DNA from: Lachnospiraceae bacterium
GTDB taxonomy: Bacteria; Bacillota_A; Clostridia; Lachnospirales; Lachnospiraceae
Length of the DNA stretch: 7,587 nucleotides
Direction of reading: 5' to 3'
NCBI GenBank assembly: GCA_004556565.1
Contig: SFGN01000091.1
Location: forward strand, 1 to 7,587
Every line of letters begins with the position of its first letter. Within the stretch, counting starts at the first letter, position 1. The translations under genes and the position numbers were made by a program. Below, piece by piece: positions 1-5,840 of the stretch. The notes beneath the pieces are model-generated. The model was not told where the DNA came from. It saw nothing but the letters and a program-made list of their open reading frames with translations, and made no database searches.

Positions 1-60
1 TATTACCCGAAAGAAGAAAACCAAGTAAGGCTGACAGGTTTCTTCACCCACGAAAAATAG
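1..60 (+). CDS. Possible 3' end of an unidentified plus-strand gene (partial)
   Basis: Frame 1 is open from the window edge to a TAG at 58-60 and would give a 19-residue tail ending in FFTHEK. It faces the permease gene head-on, with 16 bp between the two stop codons. Strikingly, the permease also ends in THEK, because both stops lie in the arms of one inverted repeat. The fragment is too short to identify, and 19 open codons can occur by chance, so this is only a possible gene end. The alternative is non-coding junction DNA. Confidence 0.22.
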   Translation, partial: YYPKEENQVRLTGFFTHEK

Positions 61-88
61 GCGTCCAAACATACTCTTATTTTTCGTG
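49..88. repeat. Perfect 11-bp inverted repeat at the permease stop codon
   Basis: CACGAAAAATA at 49-59 is matched by its exact reverse complement TATTTTTCGTG at 78-88, with 18 bp between. A G-T wobble (60/77) and a G-C pair (61/76) extend the stem. The permease TAA lies in one arm and the stop of a possible plus-strand ORF in the other. The stem is AT-rich and has no run of T after it in either direction, so it is not a textbook intrinsic terminator. It could be a weak bidirectional terminator between convergent genes or the scar of a rearrangement that truncated the permease. Confidence 0.6.
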
Positions 89-1879
89 AGTTATACTAGC
101 TCTATTGTATGTGCCGACAACAACAGCATCCACAGCATATGTGCTACCATCTGAAGCCCTGCCTTCTATTTTTAGTGTATCCCCCACTTTAGCAATATCC
201 TTTGCAACCAGTATTCCATTTTGCGCGACCATGTCATTGTAATTCACCGTTCCAGAAGACAAAACAAACTGTTTTTCTTCTATCTGTTCCTTATTTAGTG
301 TCGGAAAGAAACTTGAAATGCTTGTGATAGAGCCGCTTCCGCCTGGAAATGTGATTGTCATATAAACGCAATCGGAGGAAGTAATTTTTTCTACTCCATC
401 TATCTTTATCAACTCCTGCATCAACGCTTGTTCCGCCAGTGGATTTCCTTCTAGCTGCAATTTTGAACTTCCATATGGTTCTGCTTCTTTATCAAAAGAA
501 CTTCCTATAATATTTTTTACTTGTATCTGAACTTCACCGAAAGGATAGTATTTGAACCTCGCCTGTTTCTCCGGATCAATGGAACCCGCAACAGTAGCAG
601 TAACCAGTAAAAGCGCCTCGCTCAATCCAATCATTAGAATCGTAAGAACTGCTTTTTGCTTATTTCTCTGAATGTTTATCTTTGCCAAATTAAATGGTGT
701 AAGTTTTCTGTGTAGTTTACGGCTCCGTTTCTTTTTCCCCACATACATAATATATTTACTTCCCTCTACTGGAGAGGTATTCATTGCAATCCGGACAGGT
801 TTAAATATAGCAATACTTACTATTACAAAAGCCATTACACTAATCACGGCGGCATAAATGATTGCTGTTTTCAACTGGAATCCATCCGGACATCCGATAA
901 ATCCGATTAACACACCACACAGAAGCCCCAAAGGAATACCACTTATTGCATATTTACGTCCTTCTTTTCCCGCCATTCTTTTTATCTGGCGCTTTGTCAT
1001 TCCAATTGTCCGAAGTTGTCCAATCATTTGAACATTTTTTGTAATCTTTGTGTAAAAAACGCCATAAACAATTGTTGCAGCTAATACAGCAGTTAATGCA
1101 GCCAGCAACGGCACTGGAATAGGCAGACCTGATTTTATCGCACCAGACATAACAGCAAAATAATCCGTCAGGTTTACTTGCCCTTCTTCAATACCAGTGT
1201 TCTTTATCGCCCTACTAGAAAAATCAAGAATGGACGCTGAATCAATTGCATCCGTGTTAAGCCTTGCATATCCTGTAACCTGAAAAGTATCTCCTGCCAG
1301 GTTATATGCCAGTTCTTTGCTCACATAGATAAAATAACCATTGCTCCCTTTATCCTCATTCAATATAGCTGAAAGCGTATAATATGCTTCATGTCCTGTT
1401 CCGGTTAAATCCAGCAAAATCGTGTCACCAGGTCTATATGCTCCGCCAAGAAAATCCAAATAATTCTGGGGCAGCATAATTTCATTTTTACTGTGAGGTA
1501 TATTTCCTTGAAATGTTATTTTTTCCTGTTGAAGAAAATATTCTTTATTTCCATAAGCAACAGTGATCGTCTTGCCTTCCTCATAAAACAATCCAAGCAC
1601 AGAGTATTCTCCAACCCATGAAACATTTTCTTTTTGACGTAGCGAAGCTAATTGTTCATCCGTAATTCCTAAAATAGCAATCTGAGCTTTATCCCGTTGC
1701 GTATTTTTGTATTCCTCCTGCGTTCCAGTAGAAACTAAAAAGATAGAAAAAACCATGCAAACAACGAGTGCGATTGTAAGGAGAAGAAATGCTCTGCTCC
1801 TTTTATCTGACTTAATACTTCTATCCGCTAGCCTTCTGATTACCGCCTGATTGTTATTACCAAATAAAAGGTCATTCAC
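77..1879 (-). CDS. FtsX-type ABC transporter permease, apparently C-terminally truncated
   Basis: Membrane subunit of the ABC transporter whose ATPase is encoded just upstream. Helices are predicted at about residues 29-51, 253-276, 310-330, 338-360 and 409-431. An extracellular domain of about 200 residues lies between the first two, and a second begins after the fifth. The block at about 255-372, with its GQLRTIGMTKRQIKRM coupling segment and SPVEGSKY end, is the FtsX-like domain. Permeases with this layout usually repeat it and run to roughly 800 residues or more; this one stops at 600, before the final three helices. The start is GTG, 3 bp after the ATPase stop, with an AGGGGG ribosome binding site 8 nt before it inside the ATPase gene, so translation is probably coupled. 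The family exports or removes peptides and lipids at the envelope, often lantibiotics or bacitracin; the substrate here is unknown. Without the second FtsX domain it may not work. It could be annotated as a pseudogene. Confidence 0.88.
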   Translation of the reverse strand: MNDLLFGNNNQAVIRRLADRSIKSDKRSRAFLLLTIALVVCMVFSIFLVSTGTQEEYKNTQRDKAQIAILGITDEQLASLRQKENVSWVGEYSVLGLFYEEGKTITVAYGNKEYFLQQEKITFQGNIPHSKNEIMLPQNYLDFLGGAYRPGDTILLDLTGTGHEAYYTLSAILNEDKGSNGYFIYVSKELAYNLAGDTFQVTGYARLNTDAIDSASILDFSSRAIKNTGIEEGQVNLTDYFAVMSGAIKSGLPIPVPLLAALTAVLAATIVYGVFYTKITKNVQMIGQLRTIGMTKRQIKRMAGKEGRKYAISGIPLGLLCGVLIGFIGCPDGFQLKTAIIYAAVISVMAFVIVSIAIFKPVRIAMNTSPVEGSKYIMYVGKKKRSRKLHRKLTPFNLAKINIQRNKQKAVLTILMIGLSEALLLVTATVAGSIDPEKQARFKYYPFGEVQIQVKNIIGSSFDKEAEPYGSSKLQLEGNPLAEQALMQELIKIDGVEKITSSDCVYMTITFPGGSGSITSISSFFPTLNKEQIEEKQFVLSSGTVNYNDMVAQNGILVAKDIAKVGDTLKIEGRASDGSTYAVDAVVVGTYNRASITHEK

Positions 1880-1882
1880 GGT

Positions 1883-2560
1883 TCACACCCCCTGCCACTC
1901 TAAAATCCTGCCATCCTCAATACGGATAATGCGATCCGCAAGCTGGGCAATTTCATCATTATGCGTAATCATCACAAGTGTCTGATTAAATTTATTACTG
2001 GTGGCTTTCAAAAGCCCCAAAACATCCCCACTTGTCCGGCTGTCAAGATTTCCCGTAGGTTCGTCAGCGAGAACAATGGCTGGTTTTGACACGAGAGCAC
2101 GGGCAATAGCGACACGCTGCTGCTGGCCACCAGACAAACTATTAGGCATATTATCCAGCTTATCACTTAATGCCAACATTCGCACAACCTCATTCATAAA
2201 AACTTTGTCTACCGTATCGCCATCCAGTTCAACCGGAAGAACAATATTTTCATATACATTCAATATGGGGACAAGATTATAATTCTGAAACACGAAACCA
2301 ATATTCCTTCTGCGGAAGATGGTAAGCTGCTCATCTTTCATATGAGACAATTCTTTCCCTTTAACCTTAACGCTGCCTGAAGTCGGTACATCTAAGCCGC
2401 CCATCATATTGAGCAATGTAGACTTGCCGCTTCCGGAGGTTCCCACAATCGCAACGAATTCTCCTTGTCTGATTGAGAGCGTTACACCATCCAATGCCTT
2501 TGTGATATTCGGCTCGGCGCCATAATATTTTTTAAGATTAGCCGTTTCTAAAATATTCAT
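1883..2560 (-). CDS. ABC transporter ATP-binding protein (MacB/BceA-type)
   Basis: Nucleotide-binding subunit, 225 residues, the normal length for the LolD/MacB/BceA group; it powers the FtsX-type permease that follows. Visible motifs: Walker A GTSGSGKST at 40-48, Q-loop glutamine 92 (FQNYN), signature LSGGQQQR at 142-149, Walker B IVLADEP at 162-168 with catalytic E167, D-loop NLDS, and switch H200. The ATG at 2560 is chosen because AAAGGATGG lies 7 nt before it. An in-frame ATG further upstream would place its first codons across the -10 element at 2592-2597, so the extra 15 residues are unlikely to be real. It has its own promoter in the 109-bp gap after the kinase gene, carrying the same operator boxes as the regulator promoter, so it is probably switched on by the neighbouring two-component system. 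The gene looks intact. Confidence 0.95.
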   Translation of the reverse strand: MNILETANLKKYYGAEPNITKALDGVTLSIRQGEFVAIVGTSGSGKSTLLNMMGGLDVPTSGSVKVKGKELSHMKDEQLTIFRRRNIGFVFQNYNLVPILNVYENIVLPVELDGDTVDKVFMNEVVRMLALSDKLDNMPNSLSGGQQQRVAIARALVSKPAIVLADEPTGNLDSRTSGDVLGLLKATSNKFNQTLVMITHNDEIAQLADRIIRIEDGRILEWQGV

Positions 2561-2591
2561 ATGAATGCCATCCTTTCGTTTTAATAGTCCC

Positions 2592-2623
2592 ATTGTAACA
2601 ACCAATCCTCACAGAAATGTCAC
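2592..2623 (-). promoter_or_regulatory. Promoter of the ABC transporter genes with paired regulator boxes
   Basis: Read on the minus strand: GTGA (2623-2620), 7 bp, GTGA (2612-2609), 11 bp, then a TACAAT -10 (2597-2592). There is no good -35 hexamer; the boxes lie where RNA polymerase would contact it, as at promoters that need an OmpR-type activator. The predicted start near 2585 leaves a leader of about 25 nt with the ribosome binding site of the 2560 ATG. The same spacing occurs before the response regulator gene. Function is inferred from pattern and position. Confidence 0.66.
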
Positions 2624-2644
2624 CTGCCATCTGATTTTACCCCT

Positions 2645-2672
2645 TGAAATGTCACAATCCCGTGACATTTCA
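2645..2672. promoter_or_regulatory. Perfect 11-bp dyad sharing the regulator box, overlapping the kinase stop
   Basis: TGAAATGTCAC (2645-2655) and GTGACATTTCA (2662-2672) are exact inverted copies around AATCCC. The core GAAATGTCAC recurs at 2614-2623 in the ATPase promoter. The box at 2652-2655 lies 32 bp, about three helical turns, from the one at 2620-2623. The stop codon of the kinase gene lies within the right arm. No T run follows on the minus strand, which argues against a terminator and for an extra binding site of the response regulator, though an RNA hairpin is also possible. Confidence 0.55.
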
Positions 2673-3701
2673 TTTATGCGGGAGATAAATAGAAAATGTA
2701 GATCCCTTGCCAACCTCTGACACCACTTTGATATAGCCGCCCTGCATGGTAATGATCTCGCGTGCCAGATATAATCCAATACCAATTCCCTCTATATCGT
2801 GTACTTCATCCTCACGGTAAAACCTTTTGAAAATCGTACCATGCAGCTTTTCTGGAATACCTTTGCCCGTGTCAGCAATATCAATCTTTAAGTAAAACTC
2901 CCAGCTTGCCACTATTATATAGATATTACCGTCATCTGGTGTGTACTTGACCGCATTATCCAGAATATTGAACAGTGCTTCACTTGTCCATTTTCTATCA
3001 TGGGAAACTTTCAGATCTTCCGGACACTCAACGCTAATATGGATATTTTTCTTTTCTGCATTCAGCAAAATCCCGCCTAATGCCGCCGCCAGTGTATCAT
3101 AAATCGGCTGTACTTTCTTTTCTAGTGAAATAACGCCCGTTTCCAGGCGGGATGTCTTAATCATGGCCTGCATAAGGAAATCCAGCTTATTAAGTTGAAC
3201 TTCGCTATCTCTTAAAAATCTTTTATATCTTTCTTCTGGCATGGACTGTTCAAGTAATATGGCATTTACCATTTTTAAATTTGTGATTGGAGTTTTTACT
3301 TGGTGGGAAATGTCTGAAATCAACTCCTGCAGATCAGCTCTCTCCTTTGCGACACTGTTTCTGTTTTCCATCATGACTTCATAAAGCCGCACCAGACGAT
3401 GGTTGATTTTATAAAACAGACTTTCTTCCTCTGCAGCCTGCAACGGCTCCATTTCACCAGTCATCATATTATCCAGCAATTCACAAAATGTATCAGAAAA
3501 CAGAACAAGTTTCCGGCGTATAATTGAAATAAACACGAAAACACTAAGCAGAACTAACGCAATATAAAGCAGACCGCATAGTATTGCCATTCTGCTATCG
3601 GTTAGCAAATAAAGGATACAAAACTGTACTGCCGAGAGCGACATAAGAAAAGCCACTATCGCAACACAGGCTCTATTGACTGAGAGTTTTTGCGTATTCA
3701 T
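2670..3701 (-). CDS. Sensor histidine kinase with short-loop membrane anchor
   Basis: Membrane-bound partner of the response regulator encoded directly upstream, 343 residues. Two helices at about 9-33 and 38-61 are joined by only a few residues, so there is no extracellular sensor domain; kinases of this build usually sense within the membrane or through a partner transporter. The dimerisation/phosphoacceptor domain has SDISHQVKTPI with H133. The ATPase domain shows the N box NILDNA (245-250), G1 DTGKG (277-281), F box FKRFYR (291-296) and G2 GIGIGL (305-310), so it looks active. The ATG at 3701 overlaps the regulator stop (ATGA) and has GGAGGG 8 nt upstream; a start 21 bp further up lies before that site and is less likely. 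The adjoining ABC transporter suggests sensing of antimicrobial peptides or envelope stress; the signal is not readable from sequence. Confidence 0.93.
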   Translation of the reverse strand: MNTQKLSVNRACVAIVAFLMSLSAVQFCILYLLTDSRMAILCGLLYIALVLLSVFVFISIIRRKLVLFSDTFCELLDNMMTGEMEPLQAAEEESLFYKINHRLVRLYEVMMENRNSVAKERADLQELISDISHQVKTPITNLKMVNAILLEQSMPEERYKRFLRDSEVQLNKLDFLMQAMIKTSRLETGVISLEKKVQPIYDTLAAALGGILLNAEKKNIHISVECPEDLKVSHDRKWTSEALFNILDNAVKYTPDDGNIYIIVASWEFYLKIDIADTGKGIPEKLHGTIFKRFYREDEVHDIEGIGIGLYLAREIITMQGGYIKVVSEVGKGSTFSIYLPHK

Positions 3702-4381
3702 TTTTTCAGCCCTCCAATCCACATATAGCCCATGCCATAGACTGTTTTTATATATTGATATCCGTTGACCTCATTTTTTCCTCTGATACGGCTGATTGCA
3801 GAAGTAAGGGCGTGTTCATCCACATAGTTTTCCTCAGCATCCCACAATTTTTCTAAAAGCTGTCCACGGGTAAGCACTTGCTTTGAATTACTTGTCAGTA
3901 CTTTTAACAGACGATATTCCAATGGTGTAAATGTAACCACCTGACCTGCAAGTGCTGCTGTCAGTTCCGAAAAATTGATAAGCAGATTTCCATCGTCATA
4001 AAAGTCGCCACCAGACTGTTTTGTAATGCGGGACAGTAACGCAGATACTTTCTTTTGAAATACACTGATTGGAAATGGTTTTGTGACATAATCATCCGCA
4101 CCCAATTCAAAACCTTTGAGCATATCGCTTTCCATATCATTTGCGGTTAGGAAAATGACTGCCGTATCGGGACGGCGCTCTTTAATTTCCCTGCAAAAAT
4201 CAAATCCATTTCCATCTGGCAAATTGACATCTAATACAATCAATTCATAATTCTGTTTTTCAGTCTGTCCAATTGCATCCGCTTTTGTCAGGGCTGCATC
4301 CACCTGATAGCCGACCGTAGTCAAATTGTAACAGAGCGTACTATTTAAAAGCCGATCATCTTCGACCACTAATATTCGCAT
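3698..4381 (-). CDS. OmpR/PhoB-family response regulator
   Basis: Cytoplasmic DNA-binding regulator of 227 residues. The receiver domain (about 1-118) has the acidic pair D8/D9, phospho-acceptor D51 in VLDVNLPDG, T79 and K101 (KPF). The winged-helix effector domain (about 128-223) has the typical FTPLEYRLLKVL, the LTRGQLLEKLW segment, a recognition-helix region around VDEHALTSAISRIR, and the C-terminal hairpin YIKTVYGMGYMW. It is followed, with a 4-bp overlap, by its kinase gene. The ATG at 4381 is chosen because AAAGGA precedes it by about 9 nt; the longer reading, 12 more residues, would overlap the predicted -10 at 4404-4409. Matching boxes in front of this gene and the ATPase gene suggest autoregulation and control of the transporter. 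The exact subgroup (VanR-like, CprR-like or other) is not settled. Confidence 0.95.
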   Translation of the reverse strand: MRILVVEDDRLLNSTLCYNLTTVGYQVDAALTKADAIGQTEKQNYELIVLDVNLPDGNGFDFCREIKERRPDTAVIFLTANDMESDMLKGFELGADDYVTKPFPISVFQKKVSALLSRITKQSGGDFYDDGNLLINFSELTAALAGQVVTFTPLEYRLLKVLTSNSKQVLTRGQLLEKLWDAEENYVDEHALTSAISRIRGKNEVNGYQYIKTVYGMGYMWIGGLKK

Positions 4382-4403
4382 AAAACCACATCCTTTTTCT
4401 TTT

Positions 4404-4435
4404 ATAGTATCAACCAAATGTCACCAAAACCTCAC
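4404..4435 (-). promoter_or_regulatory. Promoter of the two-component genes with paired regulator boxes
   Basis: Read on the minus strand: GTGA (4435-4432), 7 bp, GTGA (4424-4421), 11 bp, then TACTAT (4409-4404) as -10. Spacing is identical to the ATPase promoter, and the TTGGTTG before the -10 is also shared. A start near 4397 gives a leader of about 16 nt that begins at the ribosome binding site. Tandem boxes at one helical turn are how OmpR-family dimers usually bind, so the encoded regulator is the likely ligand. Confidence 0.66.
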
Positions 4436-4515
4436 AGTAATAATAAATTTTTCTGAATTTATCTTACCTCTGAAAGCGTTTTATCTCAACTCCATCCTCA
4501 CGAATAAAGAAAGGA

Positions 4516-4553
4516 GCCGATAGCCCATCTATTTCCAGATGTTCACTATCGGC
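4516..4553. terminator. Two-part stem-loop, probable terminator
   Basis: GCCGATAG (4516-4523) pairs with CTATCGGC (4546-4553). Inside it CATCT (4526-4530) pairs with AGATG (4537-4541) around ATTTCC. The flank on the minus strand is TCCTTTCTTTATT, and the plus-strand flank also ends in CTCTTTT, so it could stop transcription either way. On the minus strand it would shield the two-component promoter from upstream reading. Confidence 0.5.
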
Positions 4554-4565
4554 CCGTATTTCCTC

Positions 4566-4640
4566 TTTTGCGGAAAGGTACAACCGCATTTTCCGTTTTG
4601 CGGAAAAGTTCTGACACCCTCTTAGTTATGCGAAAAGGTG
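4566..4640. repeat. Three direct repeats at exact 30-bp period
   Basis: TTTTGCGGAAAGG (4566-4578), TTTTGCGGAAAAG (4596-4608) and TTATGCGAAAAGG (4626-4638, one base shorter inside) have their central TGC starts exactly 30 bp apart (G at 4570, 4600, 4630). The middle copy is also the right arm of a TTTTCCG/CGGAAAA dyad, and the third runs into the large hairpin at 4633. Even spacing suggests binding sites for a protein, such as integrase arm sites or an iteron-like array. This is inference. Confidence 0.5.
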
Positions 4641-4674
4641 GGGGCTTCTTTTTCTGAAGTTTACCCCACCTTTT
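4633..4674. terminator. Long symmetric stem-loop, probable bidirectional terminator
   Basis: AAAAGGTGGGG (4633-4643) pairs perfectly with CCCCACCTTTT (4664-4674). Within the loop CTTC (4645-4648) pairs with GAAG (4656-4659). The GC-rich upper stem with A on one side and T on the other gives a U-tract in both reading directions, as in bidirectional intrinsic terminators. It would end transcripts from the helix-turn-helix gene on the minus strand. Confidence 0.65.
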
Positions 4675-4812
4675 GATTTCTCCATGATTTCTGCATGAGC
4701 CGGATTTTTCCCACATATAGGGCTTATTTCGGGCTTTTCTACCACATAATGTACCCTCGAACCGTTTTCAAGCCCGATACTTCGTGAAATCAAACACCAC
4801 TATACGCAAGCG

Positions 4813-5082
4813 TTATATCTCCGCCTCATCCTCTCCCACTACCCTTTCCGCTTCCTCTAACGGAAAGTTTGGTATCTCCTCCAGAAGTTTCAGAGCTATC
4901 TCCTGTTTCAAATCCTCATCCACATAGGTTCTCACGCTGCCGTCCGGCTGCCTCTCTTTCACTGTGGCAAGCTCCGTCATATAATCATCGTAATACGCCA
5001 TAATTCTTTCTGTTGCCCGTTTCTCGCCGGCAACAGCCGCCTTGATGATTTCGTAAGTCAATACATTTTGCTGATCGTCCAT
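4813..5082 (-). CDS. Small helix-turn-helix protein of Tn916/Tn1549-type conjugative transposons
   Basis: An 89-residue protein resembling the family represented by Tn916 Orf8 (the HTH_16-like group). The pattern is visible: LTYEIIKAAVAGEKRATERIMAYYDDYM, then a variable turn, then a DGSVRTYVDEDLKQEIALKLLEEIPNF segment. Such genes lie in the regulation/excision part of these elements, usually next to a sigma-like gene, but their molecular role is poorly defined; DNA or polymerase interaction is assumed. The ATG at 5082 is chosen because GGAGG lies 8 nt before it; a TTG start further up would consume that site. The tail (EEAERVVGEDEAEI) is acidic. It is followed by the hairpin-rich stretch and preceded by a terminator, so it is probably a single-gene unit. 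It marks this part as mobile-element backbone. The family call rests on remembered pattern, not a search. Confidence 0.75.
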   Translation of the reverse strand: MDDQQNVLTYEIIKAAVAGEKRATERIMAYYDDYMTELATVKERQPDGSVRTYVDEDLKQEIALKLLEEIPNFPLEEAERVVGEDEAEI

Positions 5083-5128
5083 GCTCCGTACCTCCAAGTT
5101 GATGCTTACAGCATACCATATCTGTGAG

Positions 5129-5162
5129 AAAAAAGCATCCGCCAGTCTACACTGACAGATGC
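5129..5162 (-). terminator. Intrinsic terminator of the 139-aa gene
   Basis: On the minus strand GCATC (5162-5158) and CAGT (5154-5151) pair with ACTG (5146-5143) and GATGC (5139-5135) around a 4-nt loop, with two mismatches in the 12-bp stem. Six T follow directly (5134-5129). It begins 9 bp after the stop of the 139-aa gene and separates that gene from the helix-turn-helix gene. Confidence 0.82.
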
Positions 5163-5171
5163 CCCCACACT

Positions 5172-5591
5172 TTAATACACTTCATCAAAATATCCAATGA
5201 ACACCGACATCCGAAGTAACCCATCTTTCATCGAAAATGTCACATTCTCCGCCCGCTCTGCGATCTCTTTTAACAGCGTCAACGCCTCCCTGTCACAGAA
5301 CTCAAAATGCTCCGAGTACAGATCAATGGTTGCCTGCCATTTCTGATAATCTACCTCGCCCCGGATTCTTCCTCCGAACTGCCGGACATAAGCGTCACAC
5401 TCCCCAAGCAGGTATTCATAATCGGCTTTTTCTTTTGGGACCACACGCTTTGGGATTTTATCCATTTCTTCCTGGTACTTCTGAAAGAATCCAACCTCCA
5501 TCAATGTGTCCAGAAAATCCTTTCCTTCTGACTTATCGCTTCGCTCCCGGAATTCCTCTCCGTAGTCTTTTTCGTATACTTCATTTTCCAT
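5172..5591 (-). CDS. Unrecognised acidic 139-aa protein of mobile-element context
   Basis: I do not recognise the family. The 139-residue product is hydrophilic and charged, without signal peptide, membrane helix, zinc ligands or an obvious helix-turn-helix. The first 25 residues are highly charged and probably disordered (many E, K, D, R); the rest is predicted mainly helical, with aromatic residues in FLDTLMEVGFFQKYQEEMDKIP and YSEHFEFCDREALTLLKEIAERAE. The ATG at 5591 has AAAGGG 8 nt upstream; a GTG 9 bp further up abuts that site and is unlikely. A terminator follows immediately and a separate gene lies after it, so it is monocistronic. Codon use and GC resemble the helix-turn-helix gene and differ from the AT-rich cassette on its other side, so it probably belongs to the element backbone. 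Confidence 0.8.
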   Translation of the reverse strand: MENEVYEKDYGEEFRERSDKSEGKDFLDTLMEVGFFQKYQEEMDKIPKRVVPKEKADYEYLLGECDAYVRQFGGRIRGEVDYQKWQATIDLYSEHFEFCDREALTLLKEIAERAENVTFSMKDGLLRMSVFIGYFDEVY

Positions 5592-5661
5592 GCTTCGCAC
5601 CCTTTCCTGTAGAATAATTTACCACTACGGGTAGGATGTTACCATAGATTTCTTATTATTC

Positions 5662-5679
5662 GTTATCATGAAAGATAAC
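5662..5679. promoter_or_regulatory. Perfect 6-bp dyad, possible operator
   Basis: GTTATC (5662-5667) and GATAAC (5674-5679) are exact inverted copies around ATGAAA. The centre-to-centre distance is about one helical turn, which fits a dimeric regulator. No regulator gene is visible beside it, and dyads of this size occur by chance in AT-rich DNA. Confidence 0.3.
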
Positions 5680-5753
5680 TTTATGGGTCTATATTGATAA
5701 GTTTATAAAAATTATATTTTATCGCTTTGTTTTACCATAGAAATTATAAAGCT

Positions 5754-5840
5754 ATGGCAAATACATCCCCGTCTCTTTTTGTTCCTAATAGAAATGTTAA
5801 AAATCACACCGATATTCTTGCTGAAATAAGCACCTTGTGA
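5754..5840 (+). CDS. Candidate 28-aa peptide ORF, possible substrate of the ATP-grasp ligase
   Basis: ATG at 5754 opens 28 codons ending in TGA at 5840, 41 bp before the ATP-grasp start. The product is MANTSPSLFVPNRNVKNH followed by TDILAEISTL. The C-terminal part has T, S, D and E, the residue types that graspetide ligases join into ester or amide crosslinks, and the position is where precursor genes often sit. Against it: there is no good ribosome binding site, the ATG lies in the arm of a CCATAG/CTATGG dyad, and no known leader or core motif is seen. A peptide this short is also below usual precursor length. Treat it as a hypothesis; chance is quite possible. Confidence 0.25.
   Translation: MANTSPSLFVPNRNVKNHTDILAEISTL

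Larger units (their letters stand above)
4436..4812. other. Gene-free stretch rich in hairpins and short repeats
   Basis: No convincing gene is seen between the two-component promoter and the helix-turn-helix gene. It holds an AT-rich dyad ATAAATT/AATTTAT (4443-4462), two large hairpins (4516-4553 and 4633-4674), three motif copies at 30-bp period (4566-4640), a TTTTCCG/CGGAAAA dyad (4589-4607) and a short GGGCTT duplication (about 4720-4735). A minus-strand 56-codon ORF (4546-4716) crosses both hairpins and has no ribosome binding site, so it is not called. The stretch resembles regulatory or cis-acting DNA of an integrative element, but no attachment site or oriT can be shown. Confidence 0.55.

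Noticed and set aside
672..857. Plus-strand hydrophobic 61-codon ORF inside the permease gene
   Set aside because: Its hydrophobicity mirrors the membrane helices on the other strand, and no start signal is seen.
2001..2282. Plus-strand 93-codon ORF inside the ATPase gene
   Set aside because: It is antisense to the signature and Walker B regions of a clearly conserved ATPase.
4566..4640. CRISPR array
   Set aside because: Only three imperfect copies of about 13 bp with spacers of about 17 bp, and no cas genes; the dimensions do not fit CRISPR.
4546..4716. Minus-strand ORF of 56 codons starting MWEKSGSC
   Set aside because: It has no ribosome binding site, reads through both large hairpins and the 30-bp repeats, and its very basic composition follows from the repeats. 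Structure at DNA or RNA level explains the region better.
5237..5617. Plus-strand ORFs of 126 and 74 codons opposite the 139-aa gene
   Set aside because: The minus-strand gene has a ribosome binding site and a matched terminator; the plus-strand readings are rich in proline, serine and histidine, as antisense frames often are.
5671..5830. Very short plus-strand ORFs (ATG at 5668 and 5794) as precursor peptides
   Set aside because: They encode only about 9 and 11 residues, with no ribosome binding site, and cannot hold a leader and core.
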